Shown here: piece by piece, positions 1-13,234 of the stretch | Position numbering within the stretch: position 1 is the first letter of the stretch | Layout: each line of letters starts with the position of its first letter | DNA from: Acanthosoma haemorrhoidale | Lineage: Eukaryota > Arthropoda > Insecta > Hemiptera > Acanthosomatidae | Assembly: GCA_930367205.1 (NCBI GenBank) | Contig: OV884011.1 | Span: forward strand, 172,681,226 to 172,745,225 | Length of the DNA: 64,000 nucleotides | Direction: 5' to 3' | Notes under the pieces: generated by a model | Seen by the model: the letters and a program-made list of their open reading frames with translations, nothing else | Told to the model about the DNA's origin: nothing | Databases searched by the model: none | Position numbers and translations under genes: made by a program

Positions 1-3000
1 GTGCGCAGGATATTGTTCTGGAAGCTCTGGAGTCGAGTTATTGTGCTAGTGTGTAGGAATCGGAAGAGTGGTGTCCCAAACAGTAGAGCTGGCCTCAGGA
101 CGCTCTTATATATTAACAGTTTCAGCCGAAGGGATATAGCCGGGCTTGTGATGAAATGCTGGAGAGAGTAGTAAGTCCTACGTACTCTTTTCAACTTTTT
201 CTTAGAAATATGTTTCTCTAACACACTCCATTGATTAATACTATTCATGGGAATAGGGGATCATGGCCACCACATTTATATTTAAATATTAGGGGAAAAA
301 TATGCTATTAATCTCTTTTTATGTTTTTTTTTTGTAATTATAACCTACTAAACCTCTAACATGTACAATGTAAACCAAAATATTGGTAATAATTACGTCG
401 AAATCATATTTAATCTGAAACCGTTCACAATATGGTAGGAAAAAATATTTTTGTCATTACACAGTGATTAATTTATTATTTTACATAGAATTACATTTGG
501 TTTTAGCACCATTGTAGCATTGAATGCCACTAACATGCAAAATATCACCTCTTGTTGTAGAACACGAAAAGAGTTAGAATTGAGAACACAATTCAATTGA
601 CTTTCTGTAGTCACGGTTCGAAAAGTAGACAAACAAAAATTACATTTTATCAATCATGGAAACGAGACCTTTGATTTGATACGCTACTTAATATAATAAG
701 AACTTATCTATTTTTTATCACAAAGTAATTTATTAATTATGCTGGGTAATTCAATCAAATGAATAGAAAAAAGTACATAATCACCAGTAATGGTAGACCC
801 ACAGACAGGAGAAAACACCGATTCTCTGATTTTGAAAAAAAAGTCCAAAAGACTTACTAATGTAGTCATTTAACTGCTAAATGAAAAGTTTCGTAAATGT
901 GTCACACACTATATTTAACAGTTCCTCAACGGTACCTACAAACGTCAGTGACAAACTCTTTATTACCTCTTCATTAGGGGTTAACAGACTTGAGTTGCTT
1001 CGTCACTTTTTAGACACCCAAACTTAGGTAGAGAGCCGTTCTATAAAGGACTAGTTCATGATCAAGGACCAGGCTTAGACAGGAGTTAGAGAGCTTGCGT
1101 GCAGTTAGTTCTTGATGTGGTACTACAAAGGTGTGGCCGAGCAGCTAGTGAAACTTGCAAAACTTCAAGGTTCAACTGATATTTTTTTTATTATTGAGAT
1201 GAATTTTTAAAACAAAATGAAATTAATTTTGGTTCAATGCTGGTGACAATATTATTCTAAAGGTACAAAAATAAAGAACAATAAATAAACATATATATAA
1301 CATAGCATATAACATATATGCTATTAAATAAGTTTATTGAGTTTTTGTACGTCAATAAGATAAAGTCAATTTTTTTTTATTTCAATAGTGGAAATGACGG
1401 ACTATGTCAAATGCTGATTGTGGTGTAAATTGAAAATGGAGCTACAAACCTCGGTGTAGCAAAATAAATCCAGACCTATCAAATGTATTGATTTATATAG
1501 CCAAACGTTATCATTTTTTATTATATAATCATAAAATTAAGGATTAAAAAAAAGAAGTAAAACCAGTTTTTAACAAATACTTCAATTTTAGTCGTTCATC
1601 TCGGGACATTGGATTTTTGAAATTCGTGGCCTATGACTAAAATATTACCCAATTTAATTTTTTCAAAATTAACCAAACGTAATCAAAATATTTTAGAGAT
1701 TGTGGAGTATATATTTTTTTACATTACAGAACGATTGTATTATTTCCATGGTCATACACGATTTAGACATCAAGACAAATCCTACGAATTAGTTTCTAAG
1801 TAAAGATTCTTCCAAAGGGCTCGTTAATTCTTTTATTTTCCTTCAATTAAATAATTGATACCTAAAATATACATACCCCTCGATAGTATTTTCAGTAAAA
1901 TCGATAGAACTGTTTTATATCTCTAAATATAATACACAGTACACTACGGTTTAGAAGGAATTGGTAACCGGTATCATTCATGCGTAAAATTAAAATTAAA
2001 GAGTTTAATTAAAATGGCAGGGAGGTTTGTATTTAAACAAGAGGGCGTCAGCAGAGGGAAGGGGGTGGCGTTTAATTTATGTACAGGGTGAAGGATGAGA
2101 AGGATTAAAGCGATGATGTGAAGAAGGTAAGCCCGAATTAATCCTAGGGGGTGGTATATATTGTGGAGTAATAAAGTAGAGGCGTTGGGAGAGGTGGGGG
2201 GGGGGGTAAATGGGGTGCCAAACGGAGGTTTTACTCCATCGGCTAATTAGATCCCACAGGCATAGAAATTGGCTCAGGTAGGATTAGCATATTTATTGGA
2301 AGGTCTCCGGGTACTCGCACAAAGGGCTAGGGGGCTAGCCGGCAATAGGCTGTGTTTAGTCAGAGCTCACCAAGGGCTGTGCTCAGGGCACACTCAACAG
2401 CGCCGAGTGACTAAGTCCCACCCTAAGCGACAACACTCAGTAAGACTGTCTTGTTGACTGTAACAACTCTGCGGTTTCTTCAGCCCTTCTACTTCACACA
2501 CCTCCCTGCTTTTATATTGCTCCGTTCAGTAAATCTACCTCATCCCGAGGGTTTTCATCATTTAGATAGTCAGCTTATAATAACCAGAAACAAAAAAATT
2601 TTTATAAAGTAAGTACGCAAACTTTATAAGTAAACATTGAAGGGCTTATAATTTTGAGAAGTATGCATTAGTGTTAAGTAGCTGATCAATAATTACAACT
2701 CTAATAGTACGCGCTATGGCACTATTTACTAAATACTTAGCAAATGTGTATGAAGACTACGATGATCATGTTTTAACATTGATTGCATGATAAAACACAA
2801 TGCCAACTCTTCCGGAAAATACATCTAGAATCATTAATCAGTAAAAATGGCATTTCTTGAGGTAAATTTCATATTAAACACTAATGCTGAAGCTGACAGG
2901 ATCGGGGTAATAGTTCTTAATTATTCTGGAATTAGATAGTAAATGGTATACTTAACATATATTTTTTTTCAAATTTTTTATTTTCAAGATTACAATTTGT
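1..3000. other. AT-rich DNA without a recognisable gene
   Basis: Mostly A/T-rich sequence with many stops in all frames. Two stretches stand out. Around 1128-1180 there is a tRNA-like pair of promoter boxes (GTGGCCGAGCAGC, then GGTTCAACT about 35 bases on), too degenerate to be a working tRNA. From about 2030 to 2460 the DNA is richer in G+C and contains an 11-base run of G at 2196-2206. The short open frame at 2269-2457 inside it has no recognisable motif and I do not call it a gene. Confidence 0.6.
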
Positions 3001-3074
3001 TTATTCATGCCTCCATTGAGCTCGTGGAAATGCTGGGGGCAACGTAGCTCCTCCACCCCTCTCTCTAAGCGTTT

Positions 3075-3370
3075 GGCCAGGTGGCAAAGGCCAGAAACAG
3101 GACAAGAGAGCCACAGACACTCGAGACATGAATATGTCGCCAGACTCACAATAGATGACGAGGCCGCTGTCGTTTTAGTCAACGAGCAGGAAGTTTCTAC
3201 GGATGAGTGCTACTGCACAAAGGAAGAATCGACTATGGAATTTAGTAAATCATGGGGTTATATGATTAAGGATAATAACCTTATATTAATAATTAGGGAC
3301 CACGGTAGGGTATCATTACAAATTATTAAAATCATGTTTAGAACAGTTTGGCCTTACTTGTGAGAAATAT
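3075..3370 (+). repeat. Diverged dispersed repeat, copy 1 (partner near 36060)
   Basis: This stretch resembles 36060-36335 in the same orientation. The match includes a purine-rich block ending in a GAG(C/T)CACAGAC motif, and about 90 bases later a GGATGAGTG(C/T)TAC block. In one frame both copies read through an acidic peptide with the motif DECY followed by KEE. That could mean an old coding sequence, for example a transposon fragment or a duplicated exon. Here the frame is part of a 118-codon open frame starting at 3007. I do not recognise the peptide. Divergence is high, so the repeat call is clearer than any function. Confidence 0.45.
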
Positions 3371-3699
3371 TACATTTGACTTAATGCTCAAGAATTATTT
3401 TTAGTGTATTATTATTATATGACAATTGCCCAACGTTCATTATCACAGCCAATTGAGAGCATCTCGTGAGCACATGGTGGAGTGATGTAATGAAAGGTAC
3501 CGGAAGCCGACTAGCTCTAAACCTGGGGTGTGGATTCAAGAACAAGAGCAAACACGAGCTGACCCAGCTAAGAGCGGTGGGACTCAGTGTTAGGATAACG
3601 AGATTTGCCATGACTTCAGGCTCCTTATATTTCAGGGGCACTGGTTCCAGATCAAAGGCCGTTCCCTACCCAAGGGCCCAGCCCTATTAGCAGACACCC

Positions 3700-5728
3700 T
3701 TTGATACCGGATATCCAATAATCTCTCCTTTTTGTTAGCCTCGCCTCAGCTAAGATAACAATGGTCACGGCTAGTCGAGCAATTACCATAATGTACATTC
3801 ACAACGAGAAACAATATATGACTGAAAGAGACTTGCAAATTGTAAATTTTATTTTCACAAGGGCTTCAAGCATAATATTAAACAATATATTGTGTATTGT
3901 AACGTACCTCGTTCCCCCTAATGAGTGTGCAGGCCGTCAATAAGTACAGTGGTCCAGCCAGCTACCAGGTTACTACTAGTAGTAATGAAAATAATTGAAG
4001 CGCCCCCCCCCCCACCACTATAGTAATAGTGGAAATAATTGACTTTTACTTTTATAATTGACCAATTAATACAACGAGCCAATGATTGTTCTTAATAAAT
4101 TAAAACCTTTATTTCTTTAACCAAAAGACATTGTTAATAGGTAATATAATGAAAACTTGATTCATTATAAAACTTATTAAAAATGGAATTGTTGATATAT
4201 GACTGAACTTAATATCTACAGAATAATTGTATCAACCAATGTTATAAAACTGAATTAAAATGAGCTTTTTAGCCTTAGTATTTACTGCCAACTGAATTCT
4301 GAAGGATTTCATTCAACATTGAAAATGATCATTTTATGTTTTTACTAAAATAAAATTTCTGCTTACTTATTCGGTACCTTAATTATTATTCATTGGGAGT
4401 TCCTTGAGTAGCGGGGTCGTTTGATGTTTCCTTTCTTATGTCCATGCAAATCCTTTAGCTTTCTTGAGTTTTCTTACTGAATTATTGTTATATATTAAAT
4501 GTACTCCTTCTACAACCACACTAACTTATTATACCACTTGCCTTAACTTATAACTTCTTTATACTTATAAAATTAAATAACCGTTAAGCCTTGAAACGGG
4601 AACTCGGGGATAGACGTATACTAAAGCCTTATCCTACTCTTCTCGATGTCTTTAGAACTATAATCTTCTCATTCCTAGTCTATTGGCCAAAAAAAAGATT
4701 ATATTTTCATTCCTGTATTTTATTGACCGGCGCTGTCATCGGATGCGTGGCGTTGGTGAAATAGCCGGAGCGTCTGCGTCTCTCTCACCGGCATCCTCTG
4801 AGAGCCATTTCGAATAATTCAAACCATCGCGCTGGACTCAAACTCAAAGATATGAACTTAAACCTGTTTATCTAAGATTACTAAAGTTAATCTTAGTTAG
4901 TATTTATTTACTTGGATTTTGAAGAACCCAAAATCCAGGACTGGAAGTTACTGCATTCCCATCAAGCTGGAACCATTTAATTTAATAAGCGCTGAATGTA
5001 CAAAAAGAAAAAGGGAAAAGCAATTTAACTGAGAACAATGAAATAGTTTTCAGCATGCTGAAAGGAGAAAGAAGTTTAACAGAAGACATCCCCTTAAGCA
5101 AGTTCTTAACATGACGTCTGCTGTCGCGAACAAGAGAGCTTCTAGATGGCATTGGATATTTTCCCTAATTAAAATCGCTGTATAGTTGATTTAAATAAAA
5201 TAATTCACTCAACTTAAAATAGAATATTAACCAAGTGCTTCAGCGAAAAGTTCAAGAGTAAAGTTATTTTTATGAGCAGTTCCGTTGATCGTATAGCTCA
5301 TAGTTCAAGTCGTGTCCCCTATAAGTTTAAGAAGACTATATATTTAATTGATGATGTTTAAGCAAGCCTTGAATATTGCTAGAGTTAAAAAAAAAATTCT
5401 TCGATATTTGAAGAAGGAAACGCTACTTAGTATAGTATTTTTTGACAAGAACAAAATACTGCTTTGTATCTAGTGAGCGTGCATAACGATACCTTAGAAA
5501 CTGTTTGCTTGAAAAGAGATTTCCGGTTACTGATTAAGACGATGGTAAGTTTTACCAATAAAAAGAGGTTGGTGCAACTACTGTTGAAGATCCACTGTAA
5601 TATGAAAAATATAAATCAGAAATGGTTATAATATGGAGGAACAAAAAAAAATAATAATATATAAAATAATCCCCCTAGCAACAGGTATTATACAAATTTA
5701 CACATCCCAAGAATAATGCAGCCTTCTT
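3700..5728. other. AT-rich DNA with a small GC-rich island
   Basis: No gene seen. A C-run of 11 bases lies at 4003-4013. Around 4730-4835 the composition changes to GC-rich with many CpGs, including a CCGGCGCTGTCATCGG segment. It has no long open frame and could be a regulatory element or an old repeat. The rest is A/T-rich with scattered homopolymers. Confidence 0.5.
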
Positions 5729-5925
5729 GCGAGGGTTTGTGGCTCTCACTTTCTCTAATCAGTCCCCACTGGCTCATATCGACTAATGTAGAAGCATGGG
5801 GAGCTTCTGTTTCCTCTTTCACAAGCGAGGGAGGTGACACCTCATGCGGTCATGGGTATTTGCATATATCGTATGAATGGGAGAGCTGTTAACTGTGAAT
5901 ATGGCAAGAACGTTCTCGTTCATTA
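5729..5925 (+). mobile_element. Fragment of a LINE 3' untranslated region
   Basis: This stretch is similar to about 47280-47480, the 3' end of the Jockey-type LINE in this window, in the same orientation. Shared landmarks in order are a GT(T/C)TGTGGCTCTC block, CCACTGGCTC(A/G)TATC, a GCGAG(G/A)GAGGTGACA block, and a TCGTATGAA-like end. There is no coding part, as expected for a 5'-truncated LINE insertion or an old, eroded copy. Divergence from the 47 kb copy is considerable. Confidence 0.65.
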
Positions 5926-8389
5926 CATCTGATTATTGCTCAATATGGTCAGCTGTGATTTACTGTGATGACTTGATTTGAATAGAAAAGGTTTATATTT
6001 AATATAGAAGAAGTTAAATTCATGTTATTTTGGAAGAAATTGAAAAAAAAATGTATAACAAAGATCAATAAATGGATTGCAATATCGAAAGGAACTAGTA
6101 AAACTTTAAGTCATTCACGGTGTCAGCATTGCATGTTTATTATTAGATTTGCTATAATAATCTCGTGCGATATTTTAATGAAAATAGTAGTGACTGTTAT
6201 GTCAATATGTCATATTTTTTTTTTATGTACAATAAAACGTTTTGCCACCAACCTTTTGTAGAATAACAATCTGTCTAGTTGAAGTGAAAAGAAATGCATG
6301 GATTATTGTTTACATGCATGGTTAACATTGCCAGTTCCAGAGAGATAGAACAATAATGCAGGAGAGAAATTTCCTAGAGTGGTAAGAAAGAGCGAAAACG
6401 AGCAGTAAACTTGGCCAATCGAGAAAAGCGTACGTTAGAAGCCAGTAGTAAGCTCTTGAAAGCACCTCAATGGCGTCTTTACGAGTCATACTAAAAAAAG
6501 CTTTTAAAATATTGCCGAGTCGGCCTGCAGTGTCTAGATGTACTAACCCAGGAAGGAATGGCATATTCTTTATTTTTAAGGCCCTCCTACGGCGCACGAA
6601 CCCGGAACGGCCATAGAGGTTCGAAGGCAACTATATAACCGGGCCGGAAAGATAAATAAAATGGTCTTGGTATATTAATGTGGATGCGTGTTCTGGCACC
6701 GTATGTCACACGGACGAGATCGATCTTGGGCCAAAAGCCGTTTCCCTTATTCACTTAGCTCAAAGTACACACATCGCCAGGCATTATAAAAGACTTTACG
6801 GCCAAACAGCACATCAAACGAGGCCAGTATAGCTCTGGAAAAGAGGACAATGAACTATTTTATGACCTCTGGGGGTGTTAGCTTTTACTAAAAAGGCTAA
6901 ATGTATTACCTATTATGGGTGCCACACGCGATCAAACAATAGATATACATTATATAAATGTTTGCATAGCATCCATTCGTGAGTTGACTGCTAAGCATTC
7001 GCGTGCATACGAGCCGAGTTCTTCCAGACCAAAACTGTGCGAGCAATGTTATTCACTGGCATAATACAGACATGCCGGTATTGCATATCTATGAATTAAA
7101 AAACATCTTCGAAGAGGTTAGAAACATGAAACGTCACTACTTCTGTTTGACGTAAATGAAAATTTTGAAACCTCTCGTTTCATGAAGATAACTGGTAAAT
7201 TCCTAAATATTTTTGGATCACGGCCCATCACATTTATATACCTATTTTTAATGTATTGTAAGATTCTACTCCATCTTTAACAAAATTAGGAAGTCTGATA
7301 TCATTCTGTGCCAGTGCACTTCCGCCGCGGTCTAAAATCGACTACTTCTCAAGAGGACTCCACCAGTTCTAGCAGCCCACTGTAAGGTTAGATGAGCTTG
7401 TCTATTTACTAAATACTCTCTGCAGTTTGCATTTTATTAAATTCTAAGTGATCATTATAATACTCTACTCATCCCTCGCATGATTGCACATAATCCTATT
7501 TTTGCCGTATCCTAATTAGAATACTCTAGAAATATTGGTTTATTATCGGACATAATCTTGGATCTGAATGAAATAAATCGTCAAGATTTAAAAATTATAT
7601 TTATAATACGCTGTAAAAACGAATATTCCTACGTTTTTATTTATATGGTTAATTGACCGTAAGAATCTACTCGGCATGCCCTATATGTTTCCAACACCCC
7701 ACAGAAAAATATCGTGTTTCCTCCGTGAACTCTGACACGATCACGGTAAAGTTTTCTAATTATTATTAGAGCTACTATACACCAAAATTAAACATTTGTT
7801 ACTTCTGCGAGCTATGATGCATGTTAGAAGTTGACTACAACCTCGCAACTGGGCCACTAACAAGACACCGTACTTCAAAGTACTTTGGTGAAACAGAAAA
7901 GAGCATGTTTTGAAATGCAAGATTTCTCAGAGGGAATCATTAACTTCTTACACAGCTACTACTATAGTAGCTAGATACATGTTTAATCTCCTCCACCCCG
8001 CTTTGACCATTTCGAAGAAACAAAATTAATAAATAACATTGGCGGTTTCTTTAAATCTCTATTGTAAAATTTAATTCCATGTAGGAAATTAAAAAGTGAT
8101 TGTATAGTTTCTTCATCATCCTGTAGCGTATTTATTTAATGTTTGCAGACAAAATTCATCTCGGGTGTGGACATGGCGCACTCTAATAGAACGTGCTCCA
8201 AGTATTGCTTCACATTCTAGTTGAGCAAACAGACACTTCTAGCTCCCGAAGCGCCATGCACCAACCTTAGGCGCCATAGTTTATAGAGGAAAGGAAAAAA
8301 CAACGTATGTTTAGTTGAACGATTAGTATTTGTAATTTTATTTACATATACATTCACGTGTCTTGTGCCAAAATCCTCACTACAGACAA
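5926..8389. other. AT-rich DNA without a recognisable gene
   Basis: Nothing with a recognisable motif. The longest open frame, minus strand 6322-6630 (102 codons), looks like chance: no conserved motif and no splice or promoter context that I can defend. A short TATATAACCGGG segment at about 6633-6644 recalls the TATATAGCCGGG of the LTR at 51.8-52.7 kb, but the similarity does not extend. Confidence 0.5.
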
Positions 8390-8765
8390 ATAGAAGTTAC
8401 CTTCTTCACGGACCAGAAAACACCCACCTGCCTTTCCATATTCTTATATCAATAATTCATCGACGTCAGTTTAAAGAGATGAGACTTGTTCACGGTGCCA
8501 ACACCTCAAGTGCTCAAATGGGGCACTGGTGTAACACTCCCAGATTGACCAAAATAAACAATATCTTGATTAATCGAAATTAACGCCTCTCTCATTGGCT
8601 TCTCACAGAATTTTTTTAAAATTCAGTCGGTCACTTGAAGTGGACTCAGATCTCTTTCTTAAGAAATAAGCTGTCCGCCGTCTAGCTCAAATATGACAAG
8701 TTCATCTCATTCTTCCACTTACCGGGCAGTGGCGGGATCAACCAGACCTCCCCTGGTGGGCGTGC
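8390..8765 (+). repeat. Repeat family C, copy 1
   Basis: Three separate places in the window share the same ordered landmarks: this one, about 16029-16800 and about 33620-34095. Here they are TCACGGACCA near the start, a CAAAATAAAC(A/G)ATA block, CTCTCATT(G/C), CACTTGAAGTG, a TCTTTCT(T/C)A block, and ACCGGGCAGTG near 8722. No coding potential is visible. The repeat may be a remnant of an LTR, because copy 2 contains a segment related to the family A LTR. Confidence 0.5.
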
Positions 8766-8799
8766 CCGACAGCTTCCTTCAGAATTTCCATAATTTATA

Positions 8800-10213
8800 G
8801 CACTAAAGGAATCACATCAAAATAAATGTAATTTAAAAATATTGTTGGAACTTAATGAAAGGCTCATAACGGCCTTGTTGTGATTATTTATCGTAGATAG
8901 ATAGCTTAACTACAAATTATGCAACTAATTACAAACCAATATACATAAAGTAACATACCACAGGCTTCCGCTTGGTTAAATAAGCTGAGAAGACTTACCT
9001 GAAAAACAAGAAAAACTAGAATCAGTAATTAAGGCAAGATTATTGAAGAAATTTTCAAGCATGAGTCAAATAAATCAAATCGTAACTGGTGAGTAAAAAG
9101 CTAGGAAATTATTCTACATATTCGTGTATTTGATCAATAATACAAGAAAGTAGCGAATTAATTTGGAGTGGTCCGTTTCTGAGTATGGAAACGATTAAAG
9201 AAAAACAAATAATTCTCTTTGGGCAATCTAACCACCCTGCTGGGGGATGGGGGACAAAAATACGGCCGACCACATAAGAAAGGTGACAGGACTCACATTT
9301 TACACCAAACTCTGAGTTAGTGACACTTTGTGCCGGAGCTAGTGGCAAACTTTATCCATGGCCTGGGGCCGGGAGTCAGGTATTTCTTCTACTTTTAGTA
9401 GCCCAAACTTACCTGAAGAAAGACAAAGCCATCAACGACCTTAATCTAGTTAGCTTTTCTAGCCTTTCTTTCTCTTCATTTCCTCTCTCCCCCTCGTTTA
9501 TTAAAAACCCATCGTAGTTATAGCATCCTCTCTCCGTTCGAGAAGGTAGAAAGTCTGTAATAAATAGCCCTGAAGTAATAGAAGATAACTATAATTATAA
9601 TTATAACCCCTGAAATTTATTTGACCTTAAAAAAGGGCGTTACATTCTACGATATACTAGGCTAGTATTAGCACATTGGTTATTATTTTAAGAATGACAA
9701 TCATGGGTCCATTATAACAGATACGTACGGGAAACTTTCTTACTGGTTGATTAATTAATAATTCTTTAGTAAAGAATTTCTTATATCTATAGTTTTAGAT
9801 AGTAAACTGAGTGATACTAAAGAGACAAAATAATTACAGCTCTATGTTAGATATATAATTTACATAAAGTTGTTAAAGCTAAAGAATTTCTATATGAAAA
9901 AAAATTGAAATCCCTACATTGTGGTTATTAGGATTTGAAAAAAATATATCTCAATGTTTTCAGGGAGTTGACAAGATCCGATGGCTGGTATTTGGCATGG
10001 ATAGCTTAGATGAAATAAACAATGGCCAATACTAAAGATATCCATATCATTGAGAAAACAAATTCAGTATCTTACATCATAAATACATTTTGTAACTATA
10101 TCGGTCACTGCAAATGACCTTAATAGAACAAGTATAAAAACCTTTATATCTTATTATTATTTCAATAAAGTTTATAATTCGTTCATGAAAATTACATTAG
10201 CAATTGCACTAAA
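8800..10213. other. AT-rich DNA without a recognisable gene
   Basis: No recognisable gene. Two overlapping short open frames (9109-9348 minus, 9320-9517 plus) show no domain. The sequence becomes strongly A/T-rich from about 9580 up to the LTR insertion site. Confidence 0.5.
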
Positions 10214-11132
10214 CCGGTTGTCGGGTTCGTCACTAGGGGGCTCAGTTTATACCTGATTATCCACAAAGTGGTAAGGAGACACCCACCGCGGGCTAGGATC
10301 GCTAAAGCCTCTTAGCCCCCGCCCGGCGAGCGCCCAGAGAGATAGAGCGGTAGAGTAGAGAGGTGGACCTATGGTCTTTCCCCATGGCTGCGGGCAGCTT
10401 TAATTTGCTTTGATCTGACTCCATAAGATCTTTAGAAGGTGTGTGTGCCCCGACAAAGCACTGTGTTCAGGAGAAGAGGTACAGGGTAGGTTTATAGGTA
10501 TTTTATGTGGTCTTGGAATGACCACGAATTCACACTCGGTATCTAAGGGTAGGCGAAAACCGTCCGGATCCCCAAGGTGAGTGTGAACCGGAGATAGGCA
10601 GACTGGATTGCCGTGGGAGACACTGCTGGTAAAATTTGCAGGGCCACCGCAACCGTCGTACGCGAGGGAGAGGTCTCTCCCAAGGAGGTGCTAGTTTTAA
10701 AAGTCAGAGATTCCCACTAGGAAGGTGTGAGGTCTGACGACACCGAACTACAACATAGCGAGGTTAGGAAAGAGAGATGCAGAGGTAGTTGAATGAGAAG
10801 TCCATGGTTTTGAGTAGAGCAGCAGGCGCCAGTGCAGACGGAGAGGAGAGAGTAGTGTTCCAAGTGAAGGTCCGATTAGTTATGCAAATTCGGTCAACTG
10901 GCACCCCTTGCATAGCCAGCCAGTTGTGGGGGGGTGGCCCCCCACCAGTCGGCTAGAGAGGAAGTGGGGATGGGGTCCTCCCCCTACTCTCACTGACGTC
11001 ATAATCTTTATTAACATAATGAAAAATAGTTACATATTTTCTGATATTATTTGATGATATAGATACAAAATCTGATACGAGAAGAGGGTGACTTATAATT
11101 ATTTGTGATTAAGAGTTGGCCACAACACCGGT
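10214..11132 (+). mobile_element. Solo LTR (family A) with 5-bp target-site duplication
   Basis: A 909-bp unit at 10219-11127 begins with TGTCGGG and ends with CACAACA, the TG...CA termini of LTR retrotransposons. It is flanked on both sides by CCGGT (10214-10218 and 11128-11132), a 5-bp target-site duplication. A second copy starts at 51806 and matches it over most of its length, including TCACTAGGGGGCTCAG near the start, GTGCCCCGACA(A/T)AGCACTG and CACTGACGTC near the end. No internal retroviral-type genes adjoin it, so this is a solo LTR left after recombination between the two ends. The composition is GC-richer than the flanks. The parent superfamily (Gypsy or BEL) cannot be told from the LTR alone. 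Confidence 0.8.
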
Positions 11133-11371
11133 ATTTACAAGAGCGTTAATACACAGCTTGAAATATAAACTCTGTTAACCTCTAATATGGAAACAATTGA
11201 TAATTTACTTACCTTGTTATTCAATATTAATGAGTAATTACTATTCAATGGCGTATTCAAGGCCTCAGTCGTATAAGTGTGACAAAATGTGGGTCCTAAC
11301 GAGTGCTTAAAGTGTTAAAGCCTACACCGAGTTAAGGTGGCTTTTCGCCTTGTTGTACGAAAAGCACTTCC

Positions 11372-11560
11372 TTGGCTCATGACTTTTCCAAACTAGTCAA
11401 TCTCGACCCCTCCTTACATTATACCAACAATATTCTACAGTTTAAATCCTCAATCAACTCCCAGGATACAAGATCTCGTATTTCTGAACTTTACTCCCCT
11501 GCTCACCAAACGGCATCATTCAACCTCTCCTTTCTTGCTCGCTCCGCCATTCTCTGGATT
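11372..11560 (+). pseudogene. C-terminal fragment of a LINE reverse transcriptase
   Basis: A 96-codon open frame from 11372 contains, at about residues 30-62, the pattern TRSRISELYSPAHQT followed by SFLARSAILWI. Non-LTR retrotransposon polymerases of the CR1/Jockey type commonly end with a TRS...LF/Y.P...SF..R....WN.LP signature, which this matches in order and spacing. No fingers, palm or FADD motif precedes it, so only the 3' end of an element is present. A run of ten T residues follows at about 11560, and the frame beyond it is unlikely to be coding. The family assignment is inferred from a short signature. Confidence 0.45.
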
Positions 11561-11661
11561 TTTTTTTTTAGAAAGGCTAAATTTATTTATTTGAACCAAG
11601 TAGCTATTGATATGGGACATGTCGCCATAATGAATATTTGTCTCTATCTATCTGTCAAATA

Positions 11662-13230
11662 ATAGATAATAGATAGGAAGCGTCATAACATATTTCCCAG
11701 AGCACATTTGCTGTGTGATACCTTTTCTCGACATCTGGGACACGTTAATGATTTTTCTATAGCCGGGTTTTATTGTGCGCGGCAGTAATGACACCGAGAA
11801 TGACAGGGGCCTCCTGTAAGGGTCCACATTGGGGATTATACAGAAGGCCGTTGTCAAGCCGAGGCAGGATATAGCCTGTTTACAGCCCGGTTACGGTTCT
11901 TCAGGCTTTAGTTGTTTTTAACGATCCATTATGTCCGGCCAAGCGGGAGAACATGCGAGGACAGTCGGATCAGGACGCTAACGGTTGTCGTTAAACTTTT
12001 GTGATGTGGGTATAAAAACGCATCATAGAACAGTAAACCTAATGGATAATGGTGGTTTTTATTGGCCTAAGTGGTAATAATTTAATGAGATAAGAGAGCT
12101 TTCTGTTATTTCCCTCTCATACTCAAACAATAATGTTCGTAATAATTGAGATGTGTTGTTCCACTCTTACATACCTACATCAAGACTCAATGCTGACGAT
12201 TCCGTCAAAAACTATACGGAATCCTGGCATACTCGCGCTAACAACACCCACTCATCTGACACGACACGAATAACATGAACTGGTGCAGGAGTTTATTAAT
12301 TTAAATTAATAATCCTTTATATGGGGAGGCATCGTTGGATATTCTTCGCCACAAATCTTGGTGCTTATTTGTTATTATTATTCACTAACTATCTCATTTA
12401 ATGATTGTATTAGTTGTGTTTTTAATACAGTTGTGAACAAATAAATTTGACCGAACAAATCTCGAACTTAATTACAAATTAGTGGTGTCTGGCTTTCTAT
12501 GTATCATAAATTATATACGACATGACGACAGCAAGTTTATGAAAACCTCCGTCAGATCACTCTTTCACATTAATCCTTAGTTAATTGACACTATGCTCAG
12601 CCATAATTCAAATCAATGGAGTGCTAAGTAAGCTATTGAGAGAGGAAATGTGGGATTGAGTTAGGAAACTAGTGAACATGTAGCAGAGGAAGTAGTCAAA
12701 GTTATGATTAGGTTTGGCAAGTGATACTCAAACAATCATAATATCAAATCCACGTATGATATTTAGACAGTAATATAAAGTTTTTTCATGTGATGACTTG
12801 AGAAAAATCCATTATTAAATTGCTTTATATTGTTTTTTGTTAAGTACAAAATTTTATATAGGTATGTTAAGTTTAGGATATTATAGGGATGAAGACTGAT
12901 CTAGGCAGTGTGATCTTTTTACAATTGTGAGCTCCTAATTATTGGGTGAGTCAAAAAAAAAATTAGATTTCGAATTCTTGGAAATTGTAATCCACTTAGT
13001 TTTATTTGTTATACAAATCAAATCAAGGTTGATATCACCTTAATCCATAGACTAAACTAAATGAATTTGTAAACAAAATGACGTCTTTCCTTCATTTTTA
13101 TCTGAGTATTCGGTTAAAAAAGTTAATCAACATAAAATATTGGTATACTAAGTCATTATTGGAAACGTTAATTTTCAGCCACTGAACCAACATTTGGTGT
13201 GGAAATTTAAATAAAGGATGTTCTTTATGA
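11662..13230. other. AT-rich DNA with a small perfect hairpin
   Basis: No gene recognised. At 12198-12223 GATTCCGT and ACGGAATC form a perfect 8-bp stem with a 10-base loop. From about 12300 onward the DNA is strongly A/T-rich up to the mariner remnant. Confidence 0.5.
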
Positions 13231-13234
13231 ACGG

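Noticed and set aside
3381..3690. Overlapping open frames on both strands
   Set aside because: Neither peptide has a recognisable motif. The frames mirror each other, as happens in a locally GC-richer stretch.
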